A stretch of 64,000 nucleotides of DNA from Bryopsis sp. KO-2023 (lineage: Eukaryota > Chlorophyta > Ulvophyceae > Bryopsidales > Bryopsidaceae). Each line of letters starts with the position of its first letter. The first letter of the stretch is position 1. This document shows positions 49,273 through 60,599 of this stretch, piece by piece. Under the pieces are notes generated by a model that saw only the letters and a list, made by a program, of their open reading frames with translations, did no database searches and was not told the DNA's origin. The stretch is taken from positions 6,076,001 through 6,140,000 of the forward strand of contig BSYQ01000004.1 in NCBI GenBank assembly GCA_030272585.1. The letters are read 5' to 3'. The translations under genes and the position numbers were made by a program.

Positions 49273-50807
49273 ATGCGGCGGCCGATAGCATCCCTCGCGA
49301 TCTTGTTGATTTTCGTCTCGTCGACGCTCCATGCGGCCGAGATAGGTACGAACGCACGGTAGTGTGGTTTCCCCCGCATACTATGTCTAGTAGACCGCCC
49401 GTTTGTTTTCTGGGAAAGCCGCTAGTCTGGGAAGGGGACATCATCGATCGAGCGATCCGATCGCTACAATGGTGGCTACGTATTCAAATGCAGTGTCCCT
49501 TCTGCTGATGCCAAAGCCACACAGGGCGGCGATGTTGAGGTGCACCTCCATTCACCTCCAGAGAATTTTCCATTCGTTTTTTACGCTGCGTCTGTTCTAG
49601 GTTTTCTTTTTTCCAAGGCTTCTTTCAGGGATGTTGTATTGTGATGGTGGGCTTTTCATTGGGGTGTTTTGAAACCAGGTGGATGCCAAAGCAATTGCTG
49701 CCGCCCAAGCCGAAGTGAAAAACGACATTGCTGAGGCCGTCGCTAAAGCCGTTTCGATAGTGGAGAGCGTGGCCACCGTGGTTGCTTCTGCCATTGCGAA
49801 TGCCTTTTCCAGTGCAAAGGGAGGCTCCTCGGAGGCCACCTCTGCAGTCAAATCCTCCGTTTCTACTTCTGGAATTGTGACAGCGGCTGCCAGAGCCAGG
49901 GTGGTGGCCGAAAGCAAAGGGGGTAGCGTCGAAGTGGTGAGCAACTTTGATTTGACTGAGGAAAACCCTCAGAATAGAATAAAAAATTGGGGAATTCCCA
50001 CTGTCAGTCGTGAATTTAGTGAGACTTCTCAAGATCAAAAAATAGTGTTTGGATTTCTTGTCGATTGATATGTTTTCGCTCTTCTTTTTGCTGGTGTTTT
50101 TCCGGTAAGATGCTGTGGTGGTTGCATTTTAGACCGTTTCAGAAGCAGTAACCAGGGTGGTTGCCAAAGCTATCGCTAATGCGTTGGCTGTCGTCCAAGA
50201 AGATTCGGCTGTGGCCACAGCTGGAGTGGAAGCTACAACCGGAGTGAAGGAGCAAGCCACTGTGGACTCTACCAGCAGAGTCACGGGCAGAGGCAAGTTT
50301 CCCGAAGTGTTGTTTTTTTTTTTTTGAAAATCCATGGGAAGCTTCCTTTTCTGCCTCACTCTATTTCCCCCTTTTTTTCATATCGCAGTTTTTTTTTTTG
50401 GGGGGGGGAAACCAACCGATCTGGTGCTGTGAGGTTTTCCTCTGTGCATTCTGGTGGGATGTATTATTCTTATCTGCCACTGGATTGGTTTTTTCAATGC
50501 AGTGCAATATGAAGTAGATATTTAAGCGCTGGCTACAGTAATAACCAATACTGTATGAGAAAGAGAGAAAGGGGGGGGGGAAAAGTATTATGGACTGCAT
50601 ATTGATGTGGATATATTTTTTCCTTTGGCTGCAGGTGACAGCTGTGATGTGAGATCTAACACCAATTTACCGTCTAGCAGTGGGGTGATTAATGATGGGA
50701 AAAAAGATACAGCTCGAACGGACGGAGATTGCTGCAAACTGTGCAATGATAATCGGGTACTGTGGGAAGACGTAGGTCAGAAGCCACTATATATGTGGAG
50801 AAAATAA
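49273..50807 (+). CDS. Secreted Ala-rich protein with Cys-rich C terminus, about five exons
   Basis: ATG 49,273 opens MRRPIASLAILLIFVSSTLH with AAE, a strong signal peptide; exon 1 ends at ATAG^gtacg. A second exon near 49,419-49,600 holds DRYNGGYVFKCSVPSADAKA and HSPPENFPFVFYAAS but its phase is unresolved. Exon 3 (49,679-49,936) is VDAKAIAAAQAEVKNDIAEA, then AKAVSIVESVATVVASAIAN, strongly Ala/Val-rich and helical. Exon 4 (50,133-50,292) repeats the theme (AVTRVVAKAIANALAVVQED). Exon 5 (50,635-50,807) is DSCDVRSNTNLPSSSG to DCCKLCND and YMWRK. Exons 3 to 5 join in phase, the last intron having a GC donor. It looks like a wall, matrix or adhesive protein; that is inference only. Confidence 0.6.
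50293..50634 (+). other. GC-AG intron
   Basis: The donor is AGAG^gcaagttt, matching the extended donor consensus apart from GC in place of GT, and the acceptor is tttggctgcag. Joining the exons keeps phase (AGA G + GT). It contains a T10G9 homopolymer pair. Confidence 0.6.
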
Positions 50808-50819
50808 ATAATACATCAT

Positions 50820-52430
50820 GCAACCTTTTGTTGTGGTGTGTGTTTTTAGTCATAATTGTTTTTATTGATGGAAAGGGATGTATTTATTGAATGACCTGTG
50901 AACATCATCGAGGGCAGTTTTCCTGAAGGTCTTTTCATTTTTTTTTCATTTTCTCAATTTAGTGATTTTGCTGTGCTGCCGAGTCAATGAATTTATGTTT
51001 GTTTAAAATTATTAAAATTATAATAATTATTTATTGATCTTAATTCTGAAAAATTGTTTAAATATGTCATTTTGTAAATGTGTAGACTGCAGGGCCTTGA
51101 CCAGAATCACAGAAGGGACTGAATGGAACAGGCAGGGCGAATGCTGGATGCAAAATCTTGTGCCAACCGGAAAAGCGTGCAGCCATTGCAATATATAAAA
51201 AATGGAAGGACCCCCATTTCTTTTTGAAGGCTTTTTTTTGGCTCAGTTTTATCAAAACATGGAAGCATGTCCTTTAGAGGTCGTTTCGTAGAACAATATA
51301 TCAACTGTGTGTGTGTGTTTTTTGAGTTGAGCGCAAGCGCCACCGCTGAGACATGAAACGCCTGTTATGATCCGGGGGGGGGGTCGTTACTGTCTCCATC
51401 GTGGACAGCTGCCCATGCAACGACACTGGAAACTCTCACTCAAACAAGAGGTGGTGGGTTGCTGTTGAAATCGTTCCACGCTCCGTTGCAGAGACTGGGT
51501 TGACCTGGTGGTGCAAAATTGTGGTGATTTGTTGTTTACGTCTCGCAGGAGTCTGACATTCAATTACCTTATCCAATTGCTCTTTCCTCCCAGAGCCAGC
51601 ACGCCAGGACAGCCGTTTGCTCGACAGTCGACCCAACGACACATTTCAACGAAACTGTTCCACTGTTCGCCCAAAACGACCCGGCGGCGACTCCGATCAA
51701 AGAGCGCCTGCCCAGATCGTGTCCAAACCCATTCGTCGCGCTCACATCAACGCACCAGCATTGCGTCATGTGTGCTTTCAACTCAACACAAAAACACGCG
51801 CACGATGTTTTAGTCCGAAGAGGCTTGGGTGGGGTAAGGGATCAATCCAAATTCTTACAACCACAACGTCGGAACCCAATCAATATATAGTGGAACAAGT
51901 CATAACTGTATCGTCCCAATTACCACTGGTGAGTCAGCCAACACAATCTGTTCCCCCACAGTCATCACACATTCCCCACTGGAACACTATCCGCCCACAT
52001 TCGGAGTTGAGCCCCACGAAAATCAGAACGTCCCACTGAAAACAGTGTCCAAATCCCTCCTCAGATCTCACACGCTAGAAGCCCTTGCCAGCTCCTGGTC
52101 ACATGTTCCGCCTATCCGTACTTTCGACACAAGAATTCCTGCTCGCTCAATGAGCACCATTGCAGGTGTCCCCTGAAACTCAGCAGCGCCCGTTTGATGG
52201 CAGTTATCATGGATCGGAGAATGTCACGACGGTTTGCCCTTGATTTGTGATGCCTGCCCAACTCCTTCACCATCAACCACTCGTCCAGCTCCGTGGCCTC
52301 TTGGAACTAATGACAATTTGAAGACTGCTCGTTCGTCCTTTTTGATTTTTGCCAGATCCTCGTTTCCACCACCTCCACGATCTGTCACTCCTTGGGGTGT
52401 AGGCGCGAGAGTGTCGTCGCACGTGATACG
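50820..52430. other. Intergenic, no gene supported
   Basis: AT-rich to 51,060, then mixed. ORFs at 51.5-52.0 kb are Ser/Thr/Arg-rich readings without splice signals or recognisable motifs. A 9-G run lies at 51,374. Confidence 0.4.
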
Positions 52431-52437
52431 ACTGTAT

Positions 52438-52599
52438 ATACTATATATGGTTGCTTTCATGCTAAAAATATATACACGCGACATATGGATGTGTTGATCT
52501 TAGGCAAAGATATGCAAAGTAATTTACAGAACAGTTCTTGATACACCATCATATAACTCTAGTCCCAGCAAAGAGACAAGAATTAGAAATGCGACAATC
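52438..52599 (+). repeat. 165-bp dispersed repeat, copy 1
   Basis: From tatatggttgctttcatgct to aattagaaatgcgac this matches 63,308-63,470 in the same orientation with about 90% identity by eye. Neither terminal inverted repeats nor a poly(A) tail are visible. Confidence 0.85.
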
Positions 52600-53160
52600 A
52601 ATATTTCCCTGGACGTTATTATTTCCTGCGCGCGAAAAAACAGCGAAGGAAAACTCCCTTCGCATTCCGCGGGCCTCAAGAAAAGTAGAGCAAAAAAGCA
52701 CAGACAGCCGGTGCACCCAGCAAACACTAGTTTTCGACGGTCGACCAGACACAATCCTTCAAAAAAATGTAACGATCCCATCCGCTCTATTTTCCCACCG
52801 GCTCCTTACCAGCTGGAGGTCAACAAATCGCACCTGAAGGAATTAATCCAAGCACCAGCCAACGAGTCGGAAAAAAAAGAGCTCTCAATGCGGTTCCCAG
52901 ACTCTGGTGAACTTTCAGTGGGTTCTTTTTGCCCCTAATCTGCTTGAAAGGTTTGATTCTGCTGTGCACATTGCGCGAGCCCAACACGCTTCCCAGTGGG
53001 TATTTTCGTCGAGCAGAGAAGAGAAGGAAGCAACGTTTTTCTTAACATCCCCCCGATGCTTTAGGCTCTGGCCTGGCATGTCTTGTACTTCTTTTGGTTG
53101 GAAGATCATGTATGCTGAAGTTTTTTTTATGTTGCAATAGAGGCCTGGGCTGTTGCCATG

Positions 53161-53205
53161 CAATATTCAATATTGCTTCTTCTGAAGAAGCAATATTGAA
53201 TATTG
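53161..53205. repeat. Perfect inverted repeat, 22-bp stem
   Basis: caatattcaatattgcttct to ttc, one t, then the exact reverse complement. It could form a hairpin in RNA or DNA, or be a very short MITE. No T-run follows as in a terminator. Confidence 0.92.
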
Positions 53206-53501
53206 ATTGATTTAGTCTTTTTGTCATTTTTTCTTCTCTCCATATACAAGGTGCTGGATTTCACCAAGGATCCATGAACAACACCAAATATATTTTCAAA
53301 AAAGAAAACCAACCGGAGAATTTTAAAGGGCAAAAAAACAAAAAAGCTAGCAGAACATTCTTTTTTTCAAAGCACAAGCACAAGCCTGCAACATCAACTG
53401 TAAAAACAAAAAAAGCCAACCAAAGAAAAATATTACAAGAAATATTACAAGAAATGCCATAGCATTCAAAAAAAAAGGGAAAAAAGAAAAAAGAAGCCCT
53501 C

Positions 53502-53814
53502 TAGCCTTGGAAGAAAGAATCCATTCCACTCTATCAAAAACCAAGCTTTGGGAAAAGTTCGAAAGAAAATTTGCGACAATAACTAGAGAAGATCCTTGTG
53601 AGGGAGACGGCCAGAATTCTGACTTTTCATCCATGGAGCACCCCACTTTGGGAAAGGCACCAAAAAAACCCCATTTAAACATATGCACCATCAACAAACA
53701 AACAATCATAATTACATGCAAAGATGCCGATAAGACCGAATCTCATGTTTCAATGTCGATTATCAGTTTTATAGTTTATAAATCTGCAAGATCTACCAGA
53801 ATTCCAAAAATGTA
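53502..53814 (+). CDS. Possible terminal exon, unrecognised
   Basis: A plus-strand frame reads LEERIHSTLSKTKLWEKFER, then KFATITREDPCEGDGQNSDF and ends in RIPKM and a stop at 53,813. It has protein-like composition but no recognised family, and it converges on the F-box gene on the opposite strand. Confidence 0.25.
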
Positions 53815-53944
53815 ATATGACCTTGATATTCCACAGCCCAAAGACACCCAACCACAAAAAAAAAGTGTTCCTTTCTTCCCGATTATCCAATCACACAGAA
53901 CCACAACAAAACCACCGAGAATTACTAGCTCAATAACATACCGC

Positions 53945-54991
53945 TCATGTAAAATCCCACATCAAGCAAGTCCCTTTATCAGTGACCCCAATTATCATTT
54001 TGTCGTCACACCATAACCAAACATAAGGGTATTCCATATCGAATGCCAATGCATCTGGTGGTGTCTGCAATTTTCGAATGCAATCTCCTTGTTCCAGATC
54101 CCATACACTCACGACACCATGTAAAGAGCCCGACACCAGACGACCGCAACCCATTGCGATACAGGAACAATCCCCGTCCCCTTGGAATTTGCTTACTACA
54201 CTCCCATCATTCAAATCCCAGACGAGAACAACTTCATCACTCGCCCTACTTGCTATCAAGCCTTTGAAAACTCTAGATACCTCGATAACTTTGCCATAAT
54301 TCCCAGGAAACACGTGAATGCATGTCCTTTCCGCAACGTTCCATATCCTTATATCCAAAGATCCGCTTATCAAGCGCATCTTATCATCGGTGGAGGACAA
54401 TGTCACCACATGGTTTGGATGCCCCCTCAACACTTTCTTGCACTTCCAATCCCCTTTTCCCCAAAGTTTGATGAGGCCATCACTACTCGCCGTCGCTACC
54501 TCTTCTCTAAGCTCCTCGATTGCCCAAAGAGTGTCACTATGAGCCTTGAATTGAAGCAAAGACTTGGACGTATCAACATCCCAACCACAAAGTTCTCCCT
54601 TGTAGTCCCCACTCAACAAGATTTTATCGATAAAATGGACCGAAAAAACCACACGATTGCCAACATCCAAGACCACGTAACTTTCTGGTCCAATTGTAGT
54701 ATTCCAACAGACCAGGGAAAAATCACCACCAAGTGCGATAAGGTCATCTTTCTTTGTTCCACATCTGAAATCACTTGATTCCTCGAGACGAGTTGCTATG
54801 GGTAAGACCTGCTTTGATCGCCACAAGTTCTCGCACCGAAGTTTTTCGGACAAACGAGGCTCCTCGCTTGCTTGACACCATATGGACGCTACAGAGCGAG
54901 ACCTGGCTAGATCCCTTTTTGAGGTTTTTTCAAGAATGCCATTTATGATATTCAAGGGCAGATCCCACTCCATGGCTGGAACTTGGTTCAT
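53945..54991 (-). CDS. F-box/WD40-repeat protein, second copy
   Basis: This 348-residue single-exon ORF starts at ATG 54,991 with MNQVPAMEWDLPLNIINGIL, an F-box at residues about 7-45, and continues as seven WD40 repeats (LVCWNTT, LCGWDVD, IKLWGKG, IRIWNVA, VLVWDLN, VSVWDLE, CLMWDFT). The F-box is expected to dock on Skp1 in an SCF ubiquitin ligase and the propeller to hold the substrate. Layout and length match the gene at 2,095-3,105, but sequence identity is modest, so the duplication is old or selection is relaxed. A gtgttgtag acceptor lies about 30 bases upstream of the ATG, suggesting a leader intron. Confidence 0.87.
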   Translation of the reverse strand: MNQVPAMEWDLPLNIINGILEKTSKRDLARSRSVASIWCQASEEPRLSEKLRCENLWRSKQVLPIATRLEESSDFRCGTKKDDLIALGGDFSLVCWNTTIGPESYVVLDVGNRVVFSVHFIDKILLSGDYKGELCGWDVDTSKSLLQFKAHSDTLWAIEELREEVATASSDGLIKLWGKGDWKCKKVLRGHPNHVVTLSSTDDKMRLISGSLDIRIWNVAERTCIHVFPGNYGKVIEVSRVFKGLIASRASDEVVLVWDLNDGSVVSKFQGDGDCSCIAMGCGRLVSGSLHGVVSVWDLEQGDCIRKLQTPPDALAFDMEYPYVWLWCDDKMIIGVTDKGTCLMWDFT

Positions 54992-55383
54992 TGGAACCCT
55001 TGGGAACGAATTAGTAAAGAAGACCTACAACACATTGTATCAACAATTTCTAAACAGCCAGCCCCCAAAGTCAGGATAGTGCTTGAAAACTCTGAAAATC
55101 GCTATTTCACAAATGATTGACGAACGACCACAGAAAAAAAAGGATCGTCGTTTTCTCTCAGCGCAAAGGAGAAAAAAAAAAACAGAAACAGAAAAAAGAG
55201 CGATAGAAGTTGAAACCCACGCACACCTTTTTTTTCCTTCGCGGGACGAAAAAAGCCGAACGTTTCGGGAGGCAAAAGCGTTGCGGTCCAGCAGATCGCA
55301 CGCACACAGAGAATCCACGCGTTGCGAAAAGATAAAAATATCCTGCACACAGCACAGCAAAACCCTGCCCCCCAACCTTTTAA

Positions 55384-55671
55384 GGGAAGAGACGACGGAG
55401 ACCGGTAAGCGACTTCGAAGGGGAGCTGGACGGGTTTGGTGCTGTCACTCCGAACTCTGTCATTCCGAACTCCGTCAGTCCGACACCCATTACTCCGAAC
55501 CCTGCAACTCCGAATGCTGTCACTGCCGCCGCTGCCGCCGCCGCTGCGTCGACTGCGTGGCGAAACGTCTATCACCGTCGCGCAGGCATGTACAAAAGTG
55601 GCATTTGGCCCATGGAAGGGTGCAATATTGTCTGTGCATTGGTTTTTCGGTTTAAGCTATGTCTGAAGTAA
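55384..55671 (+). CDS. Possible low-complexity exon (Pro/Asn/Thr repeats, poly-Ala)
   Basis: An open frame reads KRRRRPVSDFEGELDGFGAV, then five imperfect TPN units (TPNSVIPNSVSPTPITPNPA, TPNAV) and an eight-residue Ala run before STAWRNVYHRRAG, and stops at 55,669. The DNA is a tandem repeat of an actccgaacyctg-like 15-mer. It may be a first exon or a chance frame in a repeat. Confidence 0.3.
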   Translation, partial: GKRRRRPVSDFEGELDGFGAVTPNSVIPNSVSPTPITPNPATPNAVTAAAAAAAASTAWRNVYHRRAGMYKSGIWPMEGCNIVCALVFRFKLCLK

Positions 55672-55819
55672 AAAAAGAAACTTTGTTCTTGAAGCATTGC
55701 CACCTTGACAGTTGATTGGTTGCCTCTTTTTTGCCAGGTTCGGAGTGTTTTCAACTTGGCTGTGTCTTGTCATGACACAGACCTGAAAAGGGCTGCCTGC
55801 TACTTTATCGCTCTTTTTT

Positions 55820-57250
55820 TCGATTTGTTTTGAGGCTTCCTCCCAATGTGCACACTGGATACATTTTCGCAGAGTTGGGTATTTGGCCTTTACATTATAA
55901 TTTGGTCCGACAGACTATACGGTTTTGGAATTCGTTGTGTGATCTATCGGAGGATCACCTTTTGTATGATTTGCTAAGGGCGTTACAAGAATATGCGACG
56001 CATCGGGCTTGTTGGTTGAAGGGTTTAGGGAACTTGATAAAAAAGGATTATCCGGCCTTTGATGGAAGGTCTCCGATTGATTTGCGGGTATGGTCATGTT
56101 CATATAAAAGGAGGATGCGTGGCCAGTTCTTTGATACTTCGATTAAGCGGGCAGGTTTATATCGTCTTTTGCGGGGTTTAGTGGTCAGATACTGTGTAAC
56201 GAATCTGCCCTGCAGACCGCTTTTTCTGCTTCAACACCGAAGACTGCGACCCTGCCGGTCTGCCAGTCTGACTGCCGTTCTATTGAACGACCATCAAGGG
56301 AGACACTTGAACCTAGCAAGGTTCAAGGAGAGATCAGGTTCCAAACCAAGGTTAGGTTAAGTTACAAGAATGTCCAAGCCCCAACAACTTATACCGTTTC
56401 TTCCAACCCTGATCCAAACTGATCCTAAGCTATAACATCAGTCTGCATCAGTGTTGCAGACCATCAAACTGCCAAGTCCCTTCCATGACATGCAGCCTCA
56501 GACACCTTGCAGGGTACCGCGGTTCTGAGTCTGCCATCTAAGACCTTCTAGAACTTTCTGCCTGCCAGCTCTGCAGCCCACGTTCTGCAGCGCTGTCAGC
56601 ATCTGTCTGTCGTCAGCCAACCTGTCAGCCCGACTACTCTGGCACTTCGTCAGTCTGCCAATCTGCTGACTACCAGCCTATCAATCTGCAGGTCTGAAGG
56701 ACCTGAACCATTCCTGCTTCTGCAGAATCATAGCAGTCAACCTGCAGCCTAATCTGTCAGCCCAATCACTGCCAGTCTGCAAGCCTGCAGGTTTGCCTGA
56801 ATCTACTTAGATTCTGCCGAATCCTTACATACTGGGATCCATTGTCAGTGATAAAGGATATTCCTTTACGGACCATTTATGTGCGATTTCGGGCGGGTTT
56901 ACATGACTTGAGGGTATATGGTGGGATTCGACATGAGTTTACGGATCGTACCTGTCCGTTAGGTGGCAATGGACAAATTGAAACAGAGATTCATTTTTTG
57001 TTTATATGTGGTGCATTGTCTTCGATTCGTAATACGTTCCCAGAATTTTTGGGTTTTACATCTTTACGTACTTTGTTTTTTTATCACGATCAAGTGAGGG
57101 TGGCAAATTTTATTAGGATAATGTTGAGGTTTCGACGAACATTATTAGACCTTTAGTCTCTGAAATGGTGGTTTGAGCTTGTGTTTGGGATTTGGTTGCG
57201 ATAGAAGCGGAGCGGCTTCTCAGGCAACATTGTAATCATTATCATTATCA
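55820..57250 (+). mobile_element. 5'-truncated, diverged LINE copy
   Basis: The plus strand reads LPPNVHTGYIFAELGIWPLH, NLVRQTIRFWNSL, aligned with LPRYTPKEVLYGELGCYPLE of the full LINE ORF2. After an insertion it resumes with IPLRTIYVRFRAGLHDLRVY, EIHFLFICGALSSIRNTFPE, matching the C-terminal region around the zinc knuckle, where the Cys residues are mostly lost. The 3' tail is (ATTATC)n at 57,231-57,250. Endonuclease and most of the reverse transcriptase are absent. Confidence 0.85.
56190..56832. mobile_element. Insertion within the LINE fragment, CTGCC-rich
   Basis: About 640 bases interrupt the LINE C-terminal region. They are full of cagtctgcc and ctgcag words (for example at 56,205-56,290 and 56,620-56,800) and have no supported ORF. 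ATACTG stands at both borders (56,189 and 56,828) and may be a short target duplication. Confidence 0.6.
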
Positions 57251-57463
57251 GGGCTGCCTGCAATTCCTTGCTGCAAATGCTCAACACCATCATAAAAAGA
57301 GTGACAATCATGCAATTTCAATTGGTAAGCTCCACGCTTCTTCTATCTTCTTCCTTATGTTGATTTTCTCTTCCCATAATTGGAAAAACTCATTTGTTTC
57401 TTTTTTTAATGTGTATTGTTAACACATTTTGTGATTTATTGTTTCTTTTGGGGGGGCTTTCAG

Positions 57464-60373
57464 AGGCTGCAAAAATCAATGGATTCTGCATTGTCTCCAA
57501 AAACTCCGACGGGCGATGACAGACTGGCTGGAATACAGGAAACAGGGAACGACTCTCCGAAATCCAAAGAACCACTGGAAGGTTCAGAAAGCCCTGCACC
57601 TGGGTCTGAACATCGGGCACCCGTTCTCTACTCTACTGAAGGTAATATGACTCAGGTTTGGTGATGGCATTGTGGGTGAATATCTACATTTTTTTATTTT
57701 TATTTTTTTTTTTGGGGGGGGGGGGTGAGGAGGGGTCGGTGAAAAGGGCCCAATAAGGTTGCTGTTTGAACATGACCCGACAAGGATGTTTTCCAATAAG
57801 GAAACCAACAGTTTTTGGAGGCATACCGAATTTAATTTTTTTTGGTAAAGCCAGTTATCCGTCCACCTCCTCCCAGATTTTCACAAACAGCCAAAACCTT
57901 TGAATTCCAAGTCTGAGCATTGCTTAACCTCATTGCCTCACTACTTTATTCGCAGATCGATCTTTTTCTCAATCTTGTATGCATGAGCCTGCTGGTCTCT
58001 TATTGATGCATCGTACCAATCGTTCACTCTTTCATGTTTTTCTTTTGCTTTTCCTGGTCACTGTTTCTGCATGATGAATCAGAGGGTGAAGTTCCGAGCA
58101 CTTCAGCCCTGACAGCTGAATTAGCATCACTTGCGGAGAAAGAAGACATCAAAGGTCTGGCTGCTCTAGAAAAAGCTGAGCAATCCAGAAACATGGATGA
58201 ACAGCCTGCAATCAAAGTGAGCGAAGAAAGCAAGGACTCCGAAGAAACACATGCTGAATCGTCCGATGCACAGGTCGCTTCGACCAGTGGTTCGATGGTT
58301 AGATCTAACACTGCCGGGATTGAAGGCAAGTGGCCGAAAGGCTGGGATAATCTGAGTGTTTTGGAGAAGGATATGCTGCGGTGCAAAACTCAGTGGTGGT
58401 GTGTCGTTTCTTCCCCTGTAATATAATACTGTTTGGTTGCTTCTTCCTTTTTTTCTCTGAAAAAGTCATTGCAAGTTAGATAAATATTAGGACCCCTATC
58501 TTCTTAACCAACGGCTTCGTTTCGTGGAAAGACATTTTTCAGCTGGAGCTTTGAGCAAATTGCTCTCATTCCAATAATTCAGGAGGTACTGTCTTTTGTA
58601 TGAAAATTGTACCTTGCAAATTCTTTTGTGAGGTACAATTTTCATACACCTACAATTTTTTTTTAATTTTTTTTTAAAATTGATGCAACTGAATGGATGC
58701 GATGATGTTCACAGCCTTTGCATCCCACTCCAAAAAAAACAAAAAGTCGTTGAACAGCACCTTAGTGAGTGTTTTTGAATTGTCTTGTCAATATGCAGTG
58801 AACTGATCCACTTGTTCTTCGTGTGTTGAAAATCCAGCTTGCTGGGATGACGCCTGCGAGTGGGTCCACAGAGGACTATTATCGACAGGGAAAGCTGCTG
58901 GCTTTGGAGCTGCTGGTCAAAGTGTTTGAGAACTCAGGGCACAAATGGGATAATGTCCGATTGCCGTTTTGCGAACAGCTCAGACTGCCATTATGTCTGG
59001 TCCTTGTTAGAAACTGTTCGCCTTCCGAAGCTAAGGTGATTGCCATAATTTATTTCTTCAATCTGTTGTTCGACCACCCACTGGGCAGTATTTGTGCTGG
59101 GAAAATTCATTTGCCGATGCTGCTGATGGTTGATGTTTGCTATGTTGAAATCTGTGGAACAGTCGTTTCAATTTGCGGTGCGATTATTCTGTGCGATAAT
59201 GCTTCAGCCACAGCTGAGATTGGGCTTGAAAGCAGAATTGGGAGCTCTATATCCATTGCTGCTGATGAGACCTCTGGAGAGCAGGCCCTTGGACCCAGGA
59301 TTGCTGTTTGTGGCTCTTTCATCTGTCAAAAGGCAACGTCGGGAACCCCAAATGCAGGTATACTACCTCTCTCTACCTCTCCTTCTCTTTTCCAAGCCAA
59401 TGGTGCTCTTTGTCCAATCTTTAATGAAACCCTTTCCCTGAATTCAAGCCAAGCAAAAAGTGTGAACACAGAGTCATTATTAGTAATTGTTGAACTTGAA
59501 TCCACCAGATTAGCACCTCTGCGAAATACATGATTCATGAAGGTGTTAATGGTGTGGGTGGCTTTCTTTTTTTTTTATGGAAGGGAACGGGGTAAGTATG
59601 AGTGAACGGCTGCAAGTCCGTTATGAATGGGAAGTGATGTGGTGTCATTGTTTGTGTGTTGAGGTGGATCTTTTTATCAATTTTGACTGTGACTTGCAAG
59701 CTGCCAATTTGTATGAAAGAACTGCCAAAGCCTTGAGCTTGTTGACTGTGTATGGCGATCCCAACGCTCCCCCTGGCCAAAGCTCCAGAGTCAGAGATTG
59801 CATACACTGTGGCAATGTTGAATAGCCTGGATGCCTGGGCAGGTATTTTAAGTCAAGATAGGCGTTTTGGGGTTACTAAAGGCTTTCCAAAACTGCATTA
59901 AATACAGGGGGAAACCATGAAAGCAAAGATCTGTTCGATAAGTAGAAAACTGAAAACTGGGCCAGGCTTTTCACTTCAATTAGTTTTGATCAATTTAGCA
60001 TTCATCGTAAGAATTTCTTTGCAACACTTAAAATGAAAAATGTATAAGGTACTGGTTTGGTTAGGGTTTGGCTAGATTTGGCTTCATATGCAGGATTGTC
60101 GTTATTTTGACAGGTCCAATACGGGAAGCAGCTGCCTTCACTGAATTTCCAAGCCGTGGGTTGCAAATGGCGTAGAAAACAAGCCGGAAGCGCTGGGAGC
60201 GTTTTTGAGGAAACACAGAGACGAATTGGACGAAACCATGATGAAGGAATACTTGGGACATCATGATGACATGCCCATTGCTGTCATGCATGCCTATATC
60301 GATATGGAGCAGTACATGAGTCTCACAATTGATGAAGCTTTAAGGAAGCTGCTCGCTGGGTTCAGAATTCCTG
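57464..60373 (+). CDS. BIG-type ARF guanine-nucleotide exchange factor (Sec7 family), partial
   Basis: BIG proteins load GTP on ARF at the trans-Golgi. Exons on the plus strand: 57,464-57,641 and 58,083-58,380 (Ser/Glu-rich linker, to GKWPKGWDNLSVLEKDML); about 58,806-59,035 (GKLLALELLVKVFENSGHKW, FCEQLRLPLCLVLV, the DCB-HUS region); 59,163-59,357 (FQFAVRLFCAIMLQPQLRLG); 59,664-59,842 (VDLFINFDCDLQAANLYERT, the conserved NYDCDLNAANIFER box); 60,114-60,373 (ENKPEALGAFLRKHRDELDE to HAYIDMEQYMSLTIDEALRK, LLAGFRIPG: the start of Sec7). The exon stops just before the catalytic-Glu segment (GEAQK in relatives) and no continuation was found. Frame offsets occur near CCCCC at 59,770 and near 60,165. 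Confidence 0.75.
58598..58647. repeat. Inverted repeat, 17-bp stem
   Basis: gtatgaaaattgtacct pairs with aggtacaattttcatac across a 16-base loop, inside an intron of the ARF-GEF gene. It may be a tiny MITE or an RNA hairpin. Confidence 0.9.
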
Positions 60374-60599
60374 GTATGGTGAGGTCATCCTGAATTGAGA
60401 TATAAACAGGAGATGTGCAGAGAAAAGAGCAAATTAAGATGGGAAGAAATAAAAATGTCGATGTGGCCATGGACGGTCACTCAGAGTTATCGGGGGAGGA
60501 TCGCCGCCGGCGAAGCAGTGCAGATGCTGAGGGAAACCATCCAGAGGGCTGTCGGAGCGGAACGACTCAAGGTGGACTGAACAAAACCACGTCTGGTTT

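Noticed and set aside
55083-55655. 190-codon plus-strand ORF
   Set aside because: Lys/Arg-rich reading of A-rich and repeat DNA; the overlapping Pro/Asn/Thr frame is at least as good, and neither has homology.
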